Shown: positions 1-6,219 of the stretch, piece by piece
How the letters are laid out: every line of letters begins with the position of its first letter
Numbering within the stretch: the stretch's first letter is position 1
Assembly: GCA_021815935.1 (NCBI GenBank)
Contig: JAKAZH010000108.1
Location: 1 to 6,219 of the forward strand
From: Actinomycetes bacterium
GTDB taxonomy: Bacteria > Actinomycetota > Acidimicrobiia > Acidimicrobiales > Palsa-688
Direction: 5' to 3'
DNA length: 6,219 bases
Made by a program: the position numbers and the translations under genes
The notes under the pieces: generated by a model
Told to the model about the DNA's origin: nothing
Seen by the model: only the letters and a program-made list of their open reading frames with translations
Database searches by the model: none

Positions 1-1692
1 GCCAAGCAGTCCCTCGTGCGGCTACGCGGCCAGTGGGTGGAGATAGACATGAACCGCCTCGAGGATCTGTTGGCTCGTGCCGGCAGCGAAAGCACGGCGG
101 CGGCGGGCGAAGTGCTCAAGGCCGGGCTTGGGCTTGCGAGCCTGGACCTTCCTGCGGGCGTCGAGGTCGTCGACGTCGACGCCGGCGCCGTCTCGTGGAT
201 GCGGAGCCTCCTCGATGGAGCCCTGCACTCCACGGTCGAGCCGATAGCCACCCCGGAATGCTTCGAAGGACAGCTGCGCCCCTACCAAGAACGCGGGGTG
301 GGATGGCTCGTCTTTCTCGGCCGGCTCGGCCTCGGGGCGTGCCTCGCCGACGACATGGGGCTGGGCAAGACAGCGCAGCTGATCGCAACGCTGATCGCCG
401 ACCCCTCGGAGGGCCCGACTCTGGTGGTCTGCCCGGTGTCGGTGCTCGGCAACTGGGAACGTGAGCTCGCCCGTTTCGCCCCTCAACTGCGTGTCCTGGT
501 GCACCACGGAGGCGCCCGCCATGCTGCGGAGGCCTCCTTGGCGGAGCGGGCTTCCGGCTATGACGTGGTGCTCAGCACCTATTCACTGCTGAGCCGTGAC
601 AAGGAGAGCCTCCAGGGCGTCGAGTGGGCGCGGCTGGTATTCGACGAGGCGCAGCAGGTCAAGAACCCTGCGGCAGCGCAGAGCCGGGCGGCCGGGTCCC
701 TGCGCGCAACGAGACGGGTTGCGCTCACCGGTACCCCGGTAGAGAACAGGCTGAGCGAGCTGTGGTCGATAATGCACCTTCTCAACCCGGGACTGCTCGG
801 CAGCGCCCAGAGTTTCAAGGAGCGCTTCGCTTCGCCCATCGAGCGTGAAGGCGACCCTGACGCAACGGCTTTGCTTCGCCGGGTGACGGGACCTTTTATC
901 CTTCGCAGACTCAAAACCGACCGGTCGATAATCGACGACCTGCCCGACAAGATCGAAACCGTCGACCACTGCCCGCTGACGCGCGAGCAGGCGACCCTCT
1001 ATCAGGCTGTCGTCGACGACATGCTCGCCCAAGCCGACGAAGCAGAAGGCATCCAACGGCGCGGTATCGTCCTGGCAGGACTGACAAAGCTCAAGCAGGT
1101 TTGCAACCATCCTGCGCATTTCCTTTCGGACAAGTCGCCGCTTGCCCGCCGCTCAGGAAAGCTTTCGCGGACTGAGGAACTGCTCGACGAGATCCTCGAC
1201 GCAGGAGACAAAGTGCTGTGCTTTACGCAGTTCTCAGAGTGGGGCGGACTTCTCCTTCCGTACCTCCAAGCCCGCTTCGGGGTCGAGGCGATGTGGCTGC
1301 ACGGCGGCGTGCGCCGAGCCGCTCGCGACGAGATGGTGGAGCGCTTCGCTGCGCCCGAAGGCCCGAAGCTGTTCCTCGTGTCCTTGAAGGCCGGCGGCAC
1401 GGGCCTCAACCTGACCGCCGCATCTCATGTCATCCACCTTGACAGATGGTGGAACCCGGCGGTCGAGGACCAGGCGACCGACCGCGCCTACCGGATAGGC
1501 CAGAGACGCAACGTGCAGGTCCACAAGCTCGTCAGCTCGGGCACGGTCGAGGAACGCATCGACGAGATGATCACAGCCAAACGCGACCTGGCAGCGCGCG
1601 CTGTCGGGACCGGCGAAGAGTGGCTGACCGGGCTGTCCGGGGCGGAGCTGAGCGACCTTGTCTCGCTTCGAGACGGCCCGGAGGCCGACTGA
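1..1692 (+). CDS. SNF2-family DEAD/DEAH-box-like helicase with DUF3670 (SNF2 helicase-associated) region, 5'-truncated by window edge
   Basis: This is the C-terminal part of a Swi2/Snf2-type superfamily 2 ATPase, a double-stranded DNA translocase. The frame is open from base 1, and the first residues (LVRLRGQWVEID) look like the end of the DUF3670 helicase-associated domain, so the true start is upstream; the GTG at 16 is not a credible start. Visible motifs, in order: the Q-like LRPYQERGVGWL; motif I DDMGLGKT (352-372); motif II DEAQ (643-654) in place of DEAH; motif III LTGTP (724-738); KQVCNHP near 1093; motif IV VLCFTQFSEW near 1213; and motifs V/VI, GGTGLNL through DQATDRAYRIGQ (about 1393-1503). 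All catalytic motifs look intact. The stop overlaps the start of the SWIM gene by one base, implying translational coupling. Bacterial members of this subfamily are usually about 900-1100 aa, so roughly 400 residues are probably missing to the left. The family assignment is firm; the cellular role (remodelling, repair or transcription recycling) is not known from this sequence. Confidence 0.95.
   Translation, partial: AKQSLVRLRGQWVEIDMNRLEDLLARAGSESTAAAGEVLKAGLGLASLDLPAGVEVVDVDAGAVSWMRSLLDGALHSTVEPIATPECFEGQLRPYQERGVGWLVFLGRLGLGACLADDMGLGKTAQLIATLIADPSEGPTLVVCPVSVLGNWERELARFAPQLRVLVHHGGARHAAEASLAERASGYDVVLSTYSLLSRDKESLQGVEWARLVFDEAQQVKNPAAAQSRAAGSLRATRRVALTGTPVENRLSELWSIMHLLNPGLLGSAQSFKERFASPIEREGDPDATALLRRVTGPFILRRLKTDRSIIDDLPDKIETVDHCPLTREQATLYQAVVDDMLAQADEAEGIQRRGIVLAGLTKLKQVCNHPAHFLSDKSPLARRSGKLSRTEELLDEILDAGDKVLCFTQFSEWGGLLLPYLQARFGVEAMWLHGGVRRAARDEMVERFAAPEGPKLFLVSLKAGGTGLNLTAASHVIHLDRWWNPAVEDQATDRAYRIGQRRNVQVHKLVSSGTVEERIDEMITAKRDLAARAVGTGEEWLTGLSGAELSDLVSLRDGPEAD
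1680..1684 (+). promoter_or_regulatory. Ribosome binding site for the SWIM gene
   Basis: GGAGG lies 7 nt before the ATG at 1692, inside the last codons of the helicase gene. It decides the SWIM start: the same frame is open upstream to an ATG at 1446, but those 82 extra codons are out-of-frame helicase sequence without family similarity. Confidence 0.7.
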
Positions 1693-2600
1693 TGGCGCCT
1701 TGGGATCGTGACGATCCTTGGGGGCGCTACCCGGCGTCGACGCCCCGCAAAGTCGAAGGCGGGATAGCGACCTCCAAGAAACGTGGACAGATGGCGGCCA
1801 CCTGGTGGTCACGGCGTTTCGTGACGGTGCTCGAATCGTACGGTCTCGGGTCGCGGATGCAGCGCGGCCGGCGCTACGCCAGGACCGGCCAGGTGATCGA
1901 CATCAACGTCGGTTCCGCTTCAATCGCGGCGAAAGTTCAAGGCTCCCGGGCCACCCCGTATAAGGTTGCAGTCACGGTCGTCGCTCCGAGCGAGAAGCAG
2001 TGGGCGGCGATCGTCGAAGCGATGAAATCCAAGGTCGGTTTCGTCGCGAGCCTCCTCGACGGGGAAGTGCCGGTCGACTTGGAGGACGTGTTCGCCTCGT
2101 GCGGGGTGACTTTGTTCCCGGCTAAATGGACGGACTTGAAGGCTAGCTGCAGCTGCCCGGACTGGGAGAACCCGTGCAAACACATTGCGGCGGTGCTGTA
2201 CGTGTTCGCCGACCAGCTCGACGGCGACCCGTGGCTCGCGCTCGAACTTCGAGGCCGTCGACGCGAGGAACTCCTCGATGCGCTCGTATCGGGGAACGGC
2301 GATCGAAGGGCCGACCACTCGGGTGGGGATGAGGAAAGCGAAGCCGAAATCGCTCCGTGGTGGCCGTTCGCCCCGGGGCCCTTGCTAGAACTGTCGACTC
2401 CAGCTTCGGGCTGGCCGCCGGGGATGTCACTCGGGGCGCCTTCGGGAAGCAGCGTCGATGCTGTCTTGGCGGGTGGCGGGGTGGAAGGCCGGCCGGACGC
2501 GGTGCTAGACGGGATGGCAGGACTCGACGTCAAGATCGGGCAATCGCTATTTGTCGAGCTCCTTCGCCCGCTCTATGGGCGGATCGTAGGGGAGATCTGA
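1692..2600 (+). CDS. SWIM zinc-finger protein, partner of the SNF2 helicase
   Basis: This 302-aa protein has a SWIM zinc finger of the form CxCx(6)CxH: Cys153, Cys155, Cys162 and His164 (CSCPDWENPCKH, from base 2148). SWIM fingers are predicted to bind DNA or mediate protein contacts. The N-terminal half matches the bacterial SNF2-linked SWIM family as I know it: a WWSRRF block, a GRRYARTGQVIDI block, the KVQGSRATPYKV strand, a segment ending GVTLFPAKWTDLK just before the finger, and DPWLALELRGRRREELLDAL after it. From about residue 199 to 270 the tail is rich in Gly, Pro, Ser and acidic residues and is probably disordered. It ends in a hydrophobic segment (LFVELLRPLYGRIV). The ATG is chosen because of the GGAGG at 1680-1684 and the TGATG junction with the helicase. 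The two genes are a recurrent bacterial pair, so a shared function on DNA is likely, but the actual job is unknown. It is cytoplasmic, with no signal peptide or membrane helix. Confidence 0.92.
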   Translation: MAPWDRDDPWGRYPASTPRKVEGGIATSKKRGQMAATWWSRRFVTVLESYGLGSRMQRGRRYARTGQVIDINVGSASIAAKVQGSRATPYKVAVTVVAPSEKQWAAIVEAMKSKVGFVASLLDGEVPVDLEDVFASCGVTLFPAKWTDLKASCSCPDWENPCKHIAAVLYVFADQLDGDPWLALELRGRRREELLDALVSGNGDRRADHSGGDEESEAEIAPWWPFAPGPLLELSTPASGWPPGMSLGAPSGSSVDAVLAGGGVEGRPDAVLDGMAGLDVKIGQSLFVELLRPLYGRIVGEI

Positions 2601-2646
2601 ACTGGCGCATTTGTCACATCGGACCGCCGCAATCGTGTGGTAGCCA

Positions 2647-3787
2647 CTACGGGCCGAGCAGCGCGGCGGGAACGACAGCGATGCCATCCTTGCGCCGGTA
2701 GGCGTAGGGACCCGTCGAGATCACGACGGCATCGGCCAGTTCGTCACCGAGCGTGCCGTTGAGCCAGCGAAGATGGCGGCAGTCTTCGTCTTTGACTGCG
2801 CTCGTCAGCTTCACCTCTATTGCGAGGACCTTTCCGTCATGGCCGATTACGATCAAGTCGACCTCATGTGCCCCACCCTTGGTACGCAGGTGATGAACAC
2901 GGGCTTCAGCTGCTTGCGCGTAGACGCGAACGCAAAGTGTCACGAGAGACTCGAATAGCGCTCCGAGAAGAGTTCCGTCTCGCGGTGAAGGCAGCGGAGC
3001 GGGCCGCCCCTCCAACAGGTCCGGTACGCCGACACCAAGTAGACGAGCGGCGAGTGCGGGATCGGCGAGGTGATGCTTTGGCGGTGTCGCCAGGTTGGCA
3101 ATCCGGTTGCGGCTCGGAACCCAACCCGGGAGCGGCTCGACAATCCAGATCCGCTCCAGGACAGCCCGGTACGGTTCGGTTGTCGACCTCGCAGGCTTGT
3201 CGCCCTGACCGCTTGTAGCGGCGTCGCGTATGTGTTCGTACGTCGCTGTCGTCGATGTTGCGGCCGCGTACGAACTCATCCAGCGCCTGAGGGCGGCAGG
3301 GTTACGAACCGAGCGTCCGGCATCGGGAACGTCATAGTCGACGATTCTGTCTAGATATCCATCAAGGCTCGATCGGAGGAGTGGCCACTCCTCGTTCGGC
3401 TAACGACATGGGGCGCATCCGAAGTGTAACGATGCGACCTGCTCCGCTGTGGGTCGGCGAGCGGTCCAGGGAGGCAGATCCGGTGAGAAGGAACCGTCCT
3501 GGCGAGCGATCTTGATCCACAGAGCGCCTTACTACATCCCAAGACTCGGGAAGGCGCTGCCACTCGTCGACGAGTACTGGAGGGGGACTTGATGTCAGCA
3601 AACGCGGATCGGCCTCCAGGATCGCATGTTGAGCCGAATCGTCGAGACGGTAGACGGTGCGCGCCCGTCGAAGCGCCGTCTCGGTCTTACCGCTTCCTTT
3701 CGGACCTTCGAGGGATAGGGCGGGGAGGCCGCTGAAAAGTATGTCGATCTCGTCGTCGACGACTCGCCTTACGTAGCTGGGATGCAT
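2647..3787 (-). pseudogene. Broken AAA_14/DUF4143-family ATPase gene (internal deletion plus frameshift)
   Basis: The gene reads from 3787 down to 2647. The first part (3787-3362, 141 aa) is an AAA_14 ATPase domain: Walker A GPKGSGKT (residues 28-35), Walker B VLVDEWQ (Asp74, Glu75), sensor FLLTGSA (99-105), then the conserved SLAERGVATP. It ends early at the TGA at 3364-3362. In another frame, from about 3366, the DUF4143 half resumes at LDGYLDRIVDYD and runs 239 codons to the TAG at 2649-2647. That half carries PD-(D/E)XK-like residues (GALFES, HEVDLIV, AIEVK at about 2868-2807) and ends VVPAALLGP, as family members do. From my knowledge of the family, about 49 residues normally separate ATP from LDGYL; here there are 10 nt. 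So about 137 nt are missing and the frame is lost. Intact length would have been about 430 aa. Family members are ATP-binding proteins of unknown function with a nuclease-like fold. A sequencing or assembly error is possible but would have to remove a whole segment. Confidence 0.85.
3362..3787 (-). CDS. Residual N-terminal AAA_14 ATPase fragment of the broken gene
   Basis: If translated, the 5' half of the pseudogene gives a 141-aa protein with the complete P-loop (Lys34, Thr35), Walker B (Asp74-Glu75) and sensor motif. Only the last few residues (PIEP) come from reading past the deletion junction. The start is well supported by an AAGGAGGG six bases upstream. It lacks the DUF4143 half, so a stand-alone function is doubtful. 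It is listed so the surviving open frame is documented. Confidence 0.4.
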   Translation of the reverse strand: MHPSYVRRVVDDEIDILFSGLPALSLEGPKGSGKTETALRRARTVYRLDDSAQHAILEADPRLLTSSPPPVLVDEWQRLPESWDVVRRSVDQDRSPGRFLLTGSASLDRSPTHSGAGRIVTLRMRPMSLAERGVATPPIEP

Positions 3788-3793
3788 TTTTGG

Positions 3794-3801
3794 CCCTCCT
3801 T
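3794..3801 (-). promoter_or_regulatory. Strong Shine-Dalgarno sequence for the AAA_14/DUF4143 gene
   Basis: On the minus strand AAGGAGGG lies 6 nt before the ATG at 3787-3785. This near-perfect site fixes the original start of the now broken gene and shows that its translation signals have not decayed. Confidence 0.75.
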
Positions 3802-3814
3802 GGGCCGGACCGCG

Positions 3815-3855
3815 TCTACGCTACATCGGGTCGAAGTTCTACGCTACATCGGGTC
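3815..3855. repeat. Two identical 18-bp direct repeats upstream of the DUF4143 gene
   Basis: TCTACGCTACATCGGGTC occurs at 3815-3832 and again, without mismatch, at 3838-3855, a period of 23 bp. Each copy itself holds CTAC twice, 5 bp apart, giving four CTAC units (3816, 3821, 3839, 3844). The repeats lie 28-68 bp before the start codon of the minus-strand gene, where a promoter or operator would sit. Read on the minus strand each copy contains TGTAGCGTAGA. The spacing of about two helical turns would put two bound proteins on the same face of the DNA. Whether it is an operator, a duplicated promoter or a simple local duplication cannot be told from one sequence. Confidence 0.75.
3818..3846 (-). 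promoter_or_regulatory. Possible (tandem) -10 elements for the DUF4143 gene
   Basis: On the minus strand TAGCGT occurs in each direct repeat (3823-3818 and 3846-3841) and fits the loose actinobacterial -10 pattern TAnnnT, about 30 and 53 nt before the start codon. No good TTGAC-like -35 is seen at 16-19 nt from either, so this is a weak, position-based call. Confidence 0.25.
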
Positions 3856-3860
3856 TTCGC

Positions 3861-3872
3861 GCTCGTACGAGC
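3861..3872. promoter_or_regulatory. Perfect 12-bp palindrome, candidate operator
   Basis: GCTCGTACGAGC equals its own reverse complement and has no loop, so it suits a dimeric regulator better than an RNA hairpin. It lies in the divergent intergenic region, next to the direct repeats. If the distal TAGCGT (3846-3841) is a -10, the palindrome covers the matching -35 position, so a bound protein would repress. The palindrome is seen directly; its role is inferred. Confidence 0.4.
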
Positions 3873-3925
3873 AGCTTTCGGCCGTAATCGCTGACACCTT
3901 CGAAGCCGCTAGCGCGCCTGACGCA

Positions 3926-3968
3926 GTTTGATGCTTTAAGCGCCAAAGAGCTGCATTGCGTATCAAAC
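3926..3968. repeat. Spaced inverted repeat in the AT-richer part of the intergenic region
   Basis: GTTTGAT at 3926-3932 is matched by ATCAAAC at 3962-3968. With one G-T pair the arms extend to 9 bp (3926-3934 and 3960-3968) around a 25-nt interior. This stretch is visibly less GC-rich than the genes. It could be a split operator or a hairpin in a 5' leader, but no T-tract follows, so it is not a rho-independent terminator. Confidence 0.35.
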
Positions 3969-4015
3969 CTCGAAATGGTGACCCACTCGCCGGTAGGCCT
4001 CGTAGCGCTCCGGTG

Positions 4016-4021
4016 TACGAT
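4016..4021 (+). promoter_or_regulatory. Possible -10 element for the LuxR-type regulator
   Basis: TACGAT lies 38 nt before the ATG at 4060, a plausible -10 with a short leader. There is no clear -35 at the usual distance (about 3993-3999 reads GTAGGCC), so it would need an activator or an unusual sigma factor. Weak call. Confidence 0.25.
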
Positions 4022-4059
4022 GCCGACGTGAAGTGCAACCCGGCGGAACGGGGCGCCAT

Positions 4060-6219
4060 ATGAGCCGGCTGGTCGGGCGAGACGACGAGCTCATGGCCCT
4101 TGTGGGGGTCCTAGACAATCTCAGTTCAGGACGGTCGTCGTGGGTCCAGGTGACTGGTGAGCCAGGAATAGGAAAGACCCGTCTCGTCGGCGAGCTGCGT
4201 CAGCTTGCCGAGGAGCGGGGCGCTCTCGTCCTCGTCGGCCGGGGAGCAGAGCTCGAGATGGACATCCCTTTCGGGGTAGTTATAGACGCCTTCGACGACC
4301 ACCTCGGATCGCTCGACATCTCGCGCCGGGTCGAGCTGTGTGGTCGCCACATGGGCGAGCTTCGCCGGATCTTCCCTACCCTCGATGTGCACGGTCGGGG
4401 CCGCAAGCACCGGGCGTCCGAGGATGGACGCTACCCGACCCACCGCGCCCTCCGGCTCCTTGTCAGTCGACTCGCCGACCCCGCCCCGTTGGTGCTGGTA
4501 TTCGACGACCTGCACTGGGCTGACAGTGCCTCGATCGAGCTCATCTCGTTCCTACTGGGCCATCCTCCCGACGCGGCAGTGCTCATGGTGCTTTGTTGGC
4601 GCCCGGGAGAGGCCCCCGGCCTCGCCGGCGACCTGACGGCGAGAGCACGAGACCTGCCGCGAGCCGCTGTCGGGCTCACGAGCCTGAGCGAGGATTCACT
4701 CGCCGTCATGCTCGGGGGAGACCTCGACGGTCCCACGCTTCGCTCGGTCTACCGGGCCAGCGGGGGCAACCCCTTCTACGCGGAAGCGCTCTTCGCTGTT
4801 GGCGGGCGAAGCGGACCTTTGGAACGCTTCGGCCCGACGAAGAAGGTAGAGGACGGAACTATCCCTGATTTGGTAGCGGCCGCTGTCGGCCACGAAATCA
4901 GCTCGGTCTCCGAATCCGCACGACTCCTGGCCCAGGGCGGGGCCGTTCTCGGTGGGCCCTTCGACGTCGAAGTAGCGGCGCGCTGTGCCGCCATAGCACC
5001 GCACCGGGTGGCTGGAGGTCTCGACGAGTTGCTCCAACGAGGGATCGTCCGTCAGGCCCGTAGCTCTCGGCGTTTCGCCTTCCGTCATCCGATCGTGCGC
5101 TACGCCGTCTACGAGTCGGCGGGCTTAGGCTGGAGAACCGACGCCCACGCCCGAGCGGCAGCAGAGCTCCTGAAGCGGGGTGCCCCGATAGCCACGACAG
5201 CGCATCACTTGGCGCGTTCCGCGCCGCAGGGGGATCTAGCAGCGGCCGAGCTGTTGATCGAAGCTGCTGTCGAGGTCGCTGCTCACGCGCCGGCTAGCGC
5301 GAAGGCGTGGCTCGACGCCGCCTATGCCATCGTGCCGCACCGTGCTGACACGGTCGCGGTTCGGATCGACTTGCTCGCCGCACGGGCGCGGGTCGCGTGC
5401 GTGCTCGGAGATCTCCACGCCGGCCGTGACGCGTTCGTCGAAGTCCTTGCGCTCGTAGGGCCCGACGATCACCGGTACGTGTCGCTCGTCGCTGGATGTG
5501 CAGGGGTCGAGCACGGCCTCGGTCACTTCGTCGAAGCTCGCAGTAAGCTGCAAGGCGCTCTTGAGGGAGCCGCAGCCGTCAATCCTGTCGGTGAGGCGAC
5601 CCTTTGTATCGAGCTCGCAGTTTCCTGGCTCTACACGCTTGACGTAGTGAAAGCCGAAGCCTTCGCAGCCAGGGCGTCCCACGTCGCCGCCGGTCGTGAC
5701 CGACTGCTGGAGGGAACTGCGAGGGCACTGCTCGCTTTCGTCCATGCCAGCGCCGAGACACCTGACGGGAATAGAGCCGCCTCAGTCCATGACACCGAGG
5801 CGGCCGTGATCCTCGACGGCCTCGACGACGACGAAGTAACAGCCCGGCTCGACGCCCTCTACTACCTCGGCTGGGCCGAGCGGCTACTCGAACGCTATGG
5901 GGCTTCGAGCGCCCATCTCGGCCGGGCGATCACCGTCGCCGAAGCCGGAGGCGGCTCCCAATGGCTGCTGCCCACTCTGATCGAGCAAGCGAAGGTCGCC
6001 ACGCTCACCGGGCAACTTTCCGTGGCCGTCGACGTTGCCAAAACGGCCGTCGAGATGGCGAAGATGTCCGGAATTAACCTACTTGTGCTGCTCGCTCTCA
6101 CGGCCGAGGCGGCCGCCTTGAGCGCCGCCGGAGAAACTGCGAGAGCGATTGCAACCTGCGCCGAGGCGTCGAGCTTCGCCGACAGCGGGACGAGCTACCA
6201 CGGAGCCGCCTTGCGACGC
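4060..6219 (+). CDS. Large ATP-binding LuxR/MalT-like (LAL, STAND) transcriptional regulator, 3'-truncated by window edge
   Basis: The open frame runs 720 codons to the last base, so the protein continues beyond the window. Residues 1-11 (MSRLVGRDDEL) are the usual opening of AAA_16 regulators. Walker A is GEPGIGKT (33-40), Walker B is LVFDDLHWAD (about 146-155), and GGNPFYAEAL (from 235) is the conserved GNPF motif. FAFRHPIVRYAVYES (339 onward) is the winged-helix signature that follows the ATPase in LAL proteins. From about residue 380 on the sequence is Ala/Leu-rich and helical, consistent with degenerate TPR-like repeats that sense a ligand or partner. Family members are about 900 aa and end in a LuxR HTH; that part is not visible, and an adenylate-cyclase-linked or HTH-less variant cannot be excluded. 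ATG 4060 is chosen over an in-frame GTG at 4033 because homology starts at MSRLVGR; the upstream ribosome site (GGAACGGGG) is weak. A rare TTA codon encodes Leu356. Target genes are unknown. Confidence 0.9.
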   Translation, partial: MSRLVGRDDELMALVGVLDNLSSGRSSWVQVTGEPGIGKTRLVGELRQLAEERGALVLVGRGAELEMDIPFGVVIDAFDDHLGSLDISRRVELCGRHMGELRRIFPTLDVHGRGRKHRASEDGRYPTHRALRLLVSRLADPAPLVLVFDDLHWADSASIELISFLLGHPPDAAVLMVLCWRPGEAPGLAGDLTARARDLPRAAVGLTSLSEDSLAVMLGGDLDGPTLRSVYRASGGNPFYAEALFAVGGRSGPLERFGPTKKVEDGTIPDLVAAAVGHEISSVSESARLLAQGGAVLGGPFDVEVAARCAAIAPHRVAGGLDELLQRGIVRQARSSRRFAFRHPIVRYAVYESAGLGWRTDAHARAAAELLKRGAPIATTAHHLARSAPQGDLAAAELLIEAAVEVAAHAPASAKAWLDAAYAIVPHRADTVAVRIDLLAARARVACVLGDLHAGRDAFVEVLALVGPDDHRYVSLVAGCAGVEHGLGHFVEARSKLQGALEGAAAVNPVGEATLCIELAVSWLYTLDVVKAEAFAARASHVAAGRDRLLEGTARALLAFVHASAETPDGNRAASVHDTEAAVILDGLDDDEVTARLDALYYLGWAERLLERYGASSAHLGRAITVAEAGGGSQWLLPTLIEQAKVATLTGQLSVAVDVAKTAVEMAKMSGINLLVLLALTAEAAALSAAGETARAIATCAEASSFADSGTSYHGAALRR

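Larger units (their letters stand above)
3788..4059. other. Divergent intergenic region
   Basis: These 272 bp separate the start of the broken minus-strand ATPase gene from the start of the plus-strand regulator. It contains the 18-bp direct repeats, the 12-bp palindrome, the spaced inverted repeat and a possible regulator promoter. I see no tRNA, small RNA or convincing small gene. A 71-codon minus-strand frame (4059-3844) overlaps these sites and has no recognisable domain or ribosome binding site. Confidence 0.7.

Noticed and set aside
1446..1691. An 82-residue N-terminal extension of the SWIM protein
   Set aside because: It overlaps the conserved helicase motifs V/VI in another frame, is Arg/Gly-rich, and the real start has its own ribosome binding site at 1680-1684.
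1234..1812. Long minus-strand open frame across the helicase end (others at 22-522 and 583-1119)
   Set aside because: Antisense shadows of a strongly conserved helicase in GC-rich DNA, with no recognisable domain.
2637..2647. Terminator hairpin GTGG-TAG-CCAC
   Set aside because: Four-base stem with a three-base loop and no following T-tract; expected by chance.
2647..3279. A separate 210-aa gene starting at ATG 3279 on the minus strand
   Set aside because: The 29 codons before this ATG in the same frame also match the DUF4143 family (LDGYLDRIVDYD onward), so the ATG is internal and the frame is the 3' half of the broken gene.
1..3787. An anti-phage defence island built from SNF2, SWIM and a nuclease-like DUF4143 ATPase
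   Set aside because: No methyltransferase, phospholipase-D protein or other partner of DISARM-like systems is present, the helicase is of the DUF3670 type, and the DUF4143 gene is convergent and broken, so no shared operon supports a system.
3815..3855. CRISPR-like array
   Set aside because: Only two 18-bp repeats with a 5-bp gap and no cas genes.
3844..4059. A 71-aa minus-strand small gene in the intergenic region
   Set aside because: No ribosome binding site or domain, and it overlaps the palindrome and repeats; composition is non-coding-like.
4126..5745. Several open frames antisense to the regulator (for example 4126-4515 and 5236-5745)
   Set aside because: They lie opposite a coding frame with recognised AAA/LAL motifs and have no family signature; typical of GC-rich shadow frames.

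Overview
The window is GC-rich and coding-dense, with GC-biased third codon positions. Its gene families (an SNF2/SWIM gene pair, an AAA_14/DUF4143 ATPase, a large ATP-binding LuxR-type regulator) are typical of Actinomycetota. An Acidimicrobiia-like soil or aquatic lineage is possible, but there is no rRNA or marker gene to settle it.

Layout: (1) 1-1692 (+) is the C-terminal part of a DUF3670-type SNF2 helicase; its start lies before the window. (2) 1692-2600 (+) is a SWIM zinc-finger protein that starts inside the helicase stop codon (TGATG), so the two form a tight operon. (3) 3787-2647 (-) is a DUF4143-family ATPase gene running convergently towards the SWIM gene. It is broken: about 46 codons are missing around 3367-3376, and the deletion also shifts the frame. 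The start, ribosome binding site and both flanking domains are still well preserved. (4) 3788-4059 is an intergenic region between divergent genes. It has two identical 18-bp direct repeats, a perfect 12-bp palindrome and a spaced inverted repeat. (5) 4060-6219 (+) is a large LuxR/MalT-like STAND ATPase regulator that runs off the right edge, so any C-terminal HTH is outside the window.

The SNF2 and SWIM proteins probably work together on DNA or nucleoprotein. The DUF4143 gene and the regulator look like unrelated neighbours. I do not see a convincing new multi-gene system. The most useful second looks are the decaying DUF4143 gene, the repeat and palindrome architecture upstream of it, and the poorly characterised SNF2-SWIM pair.
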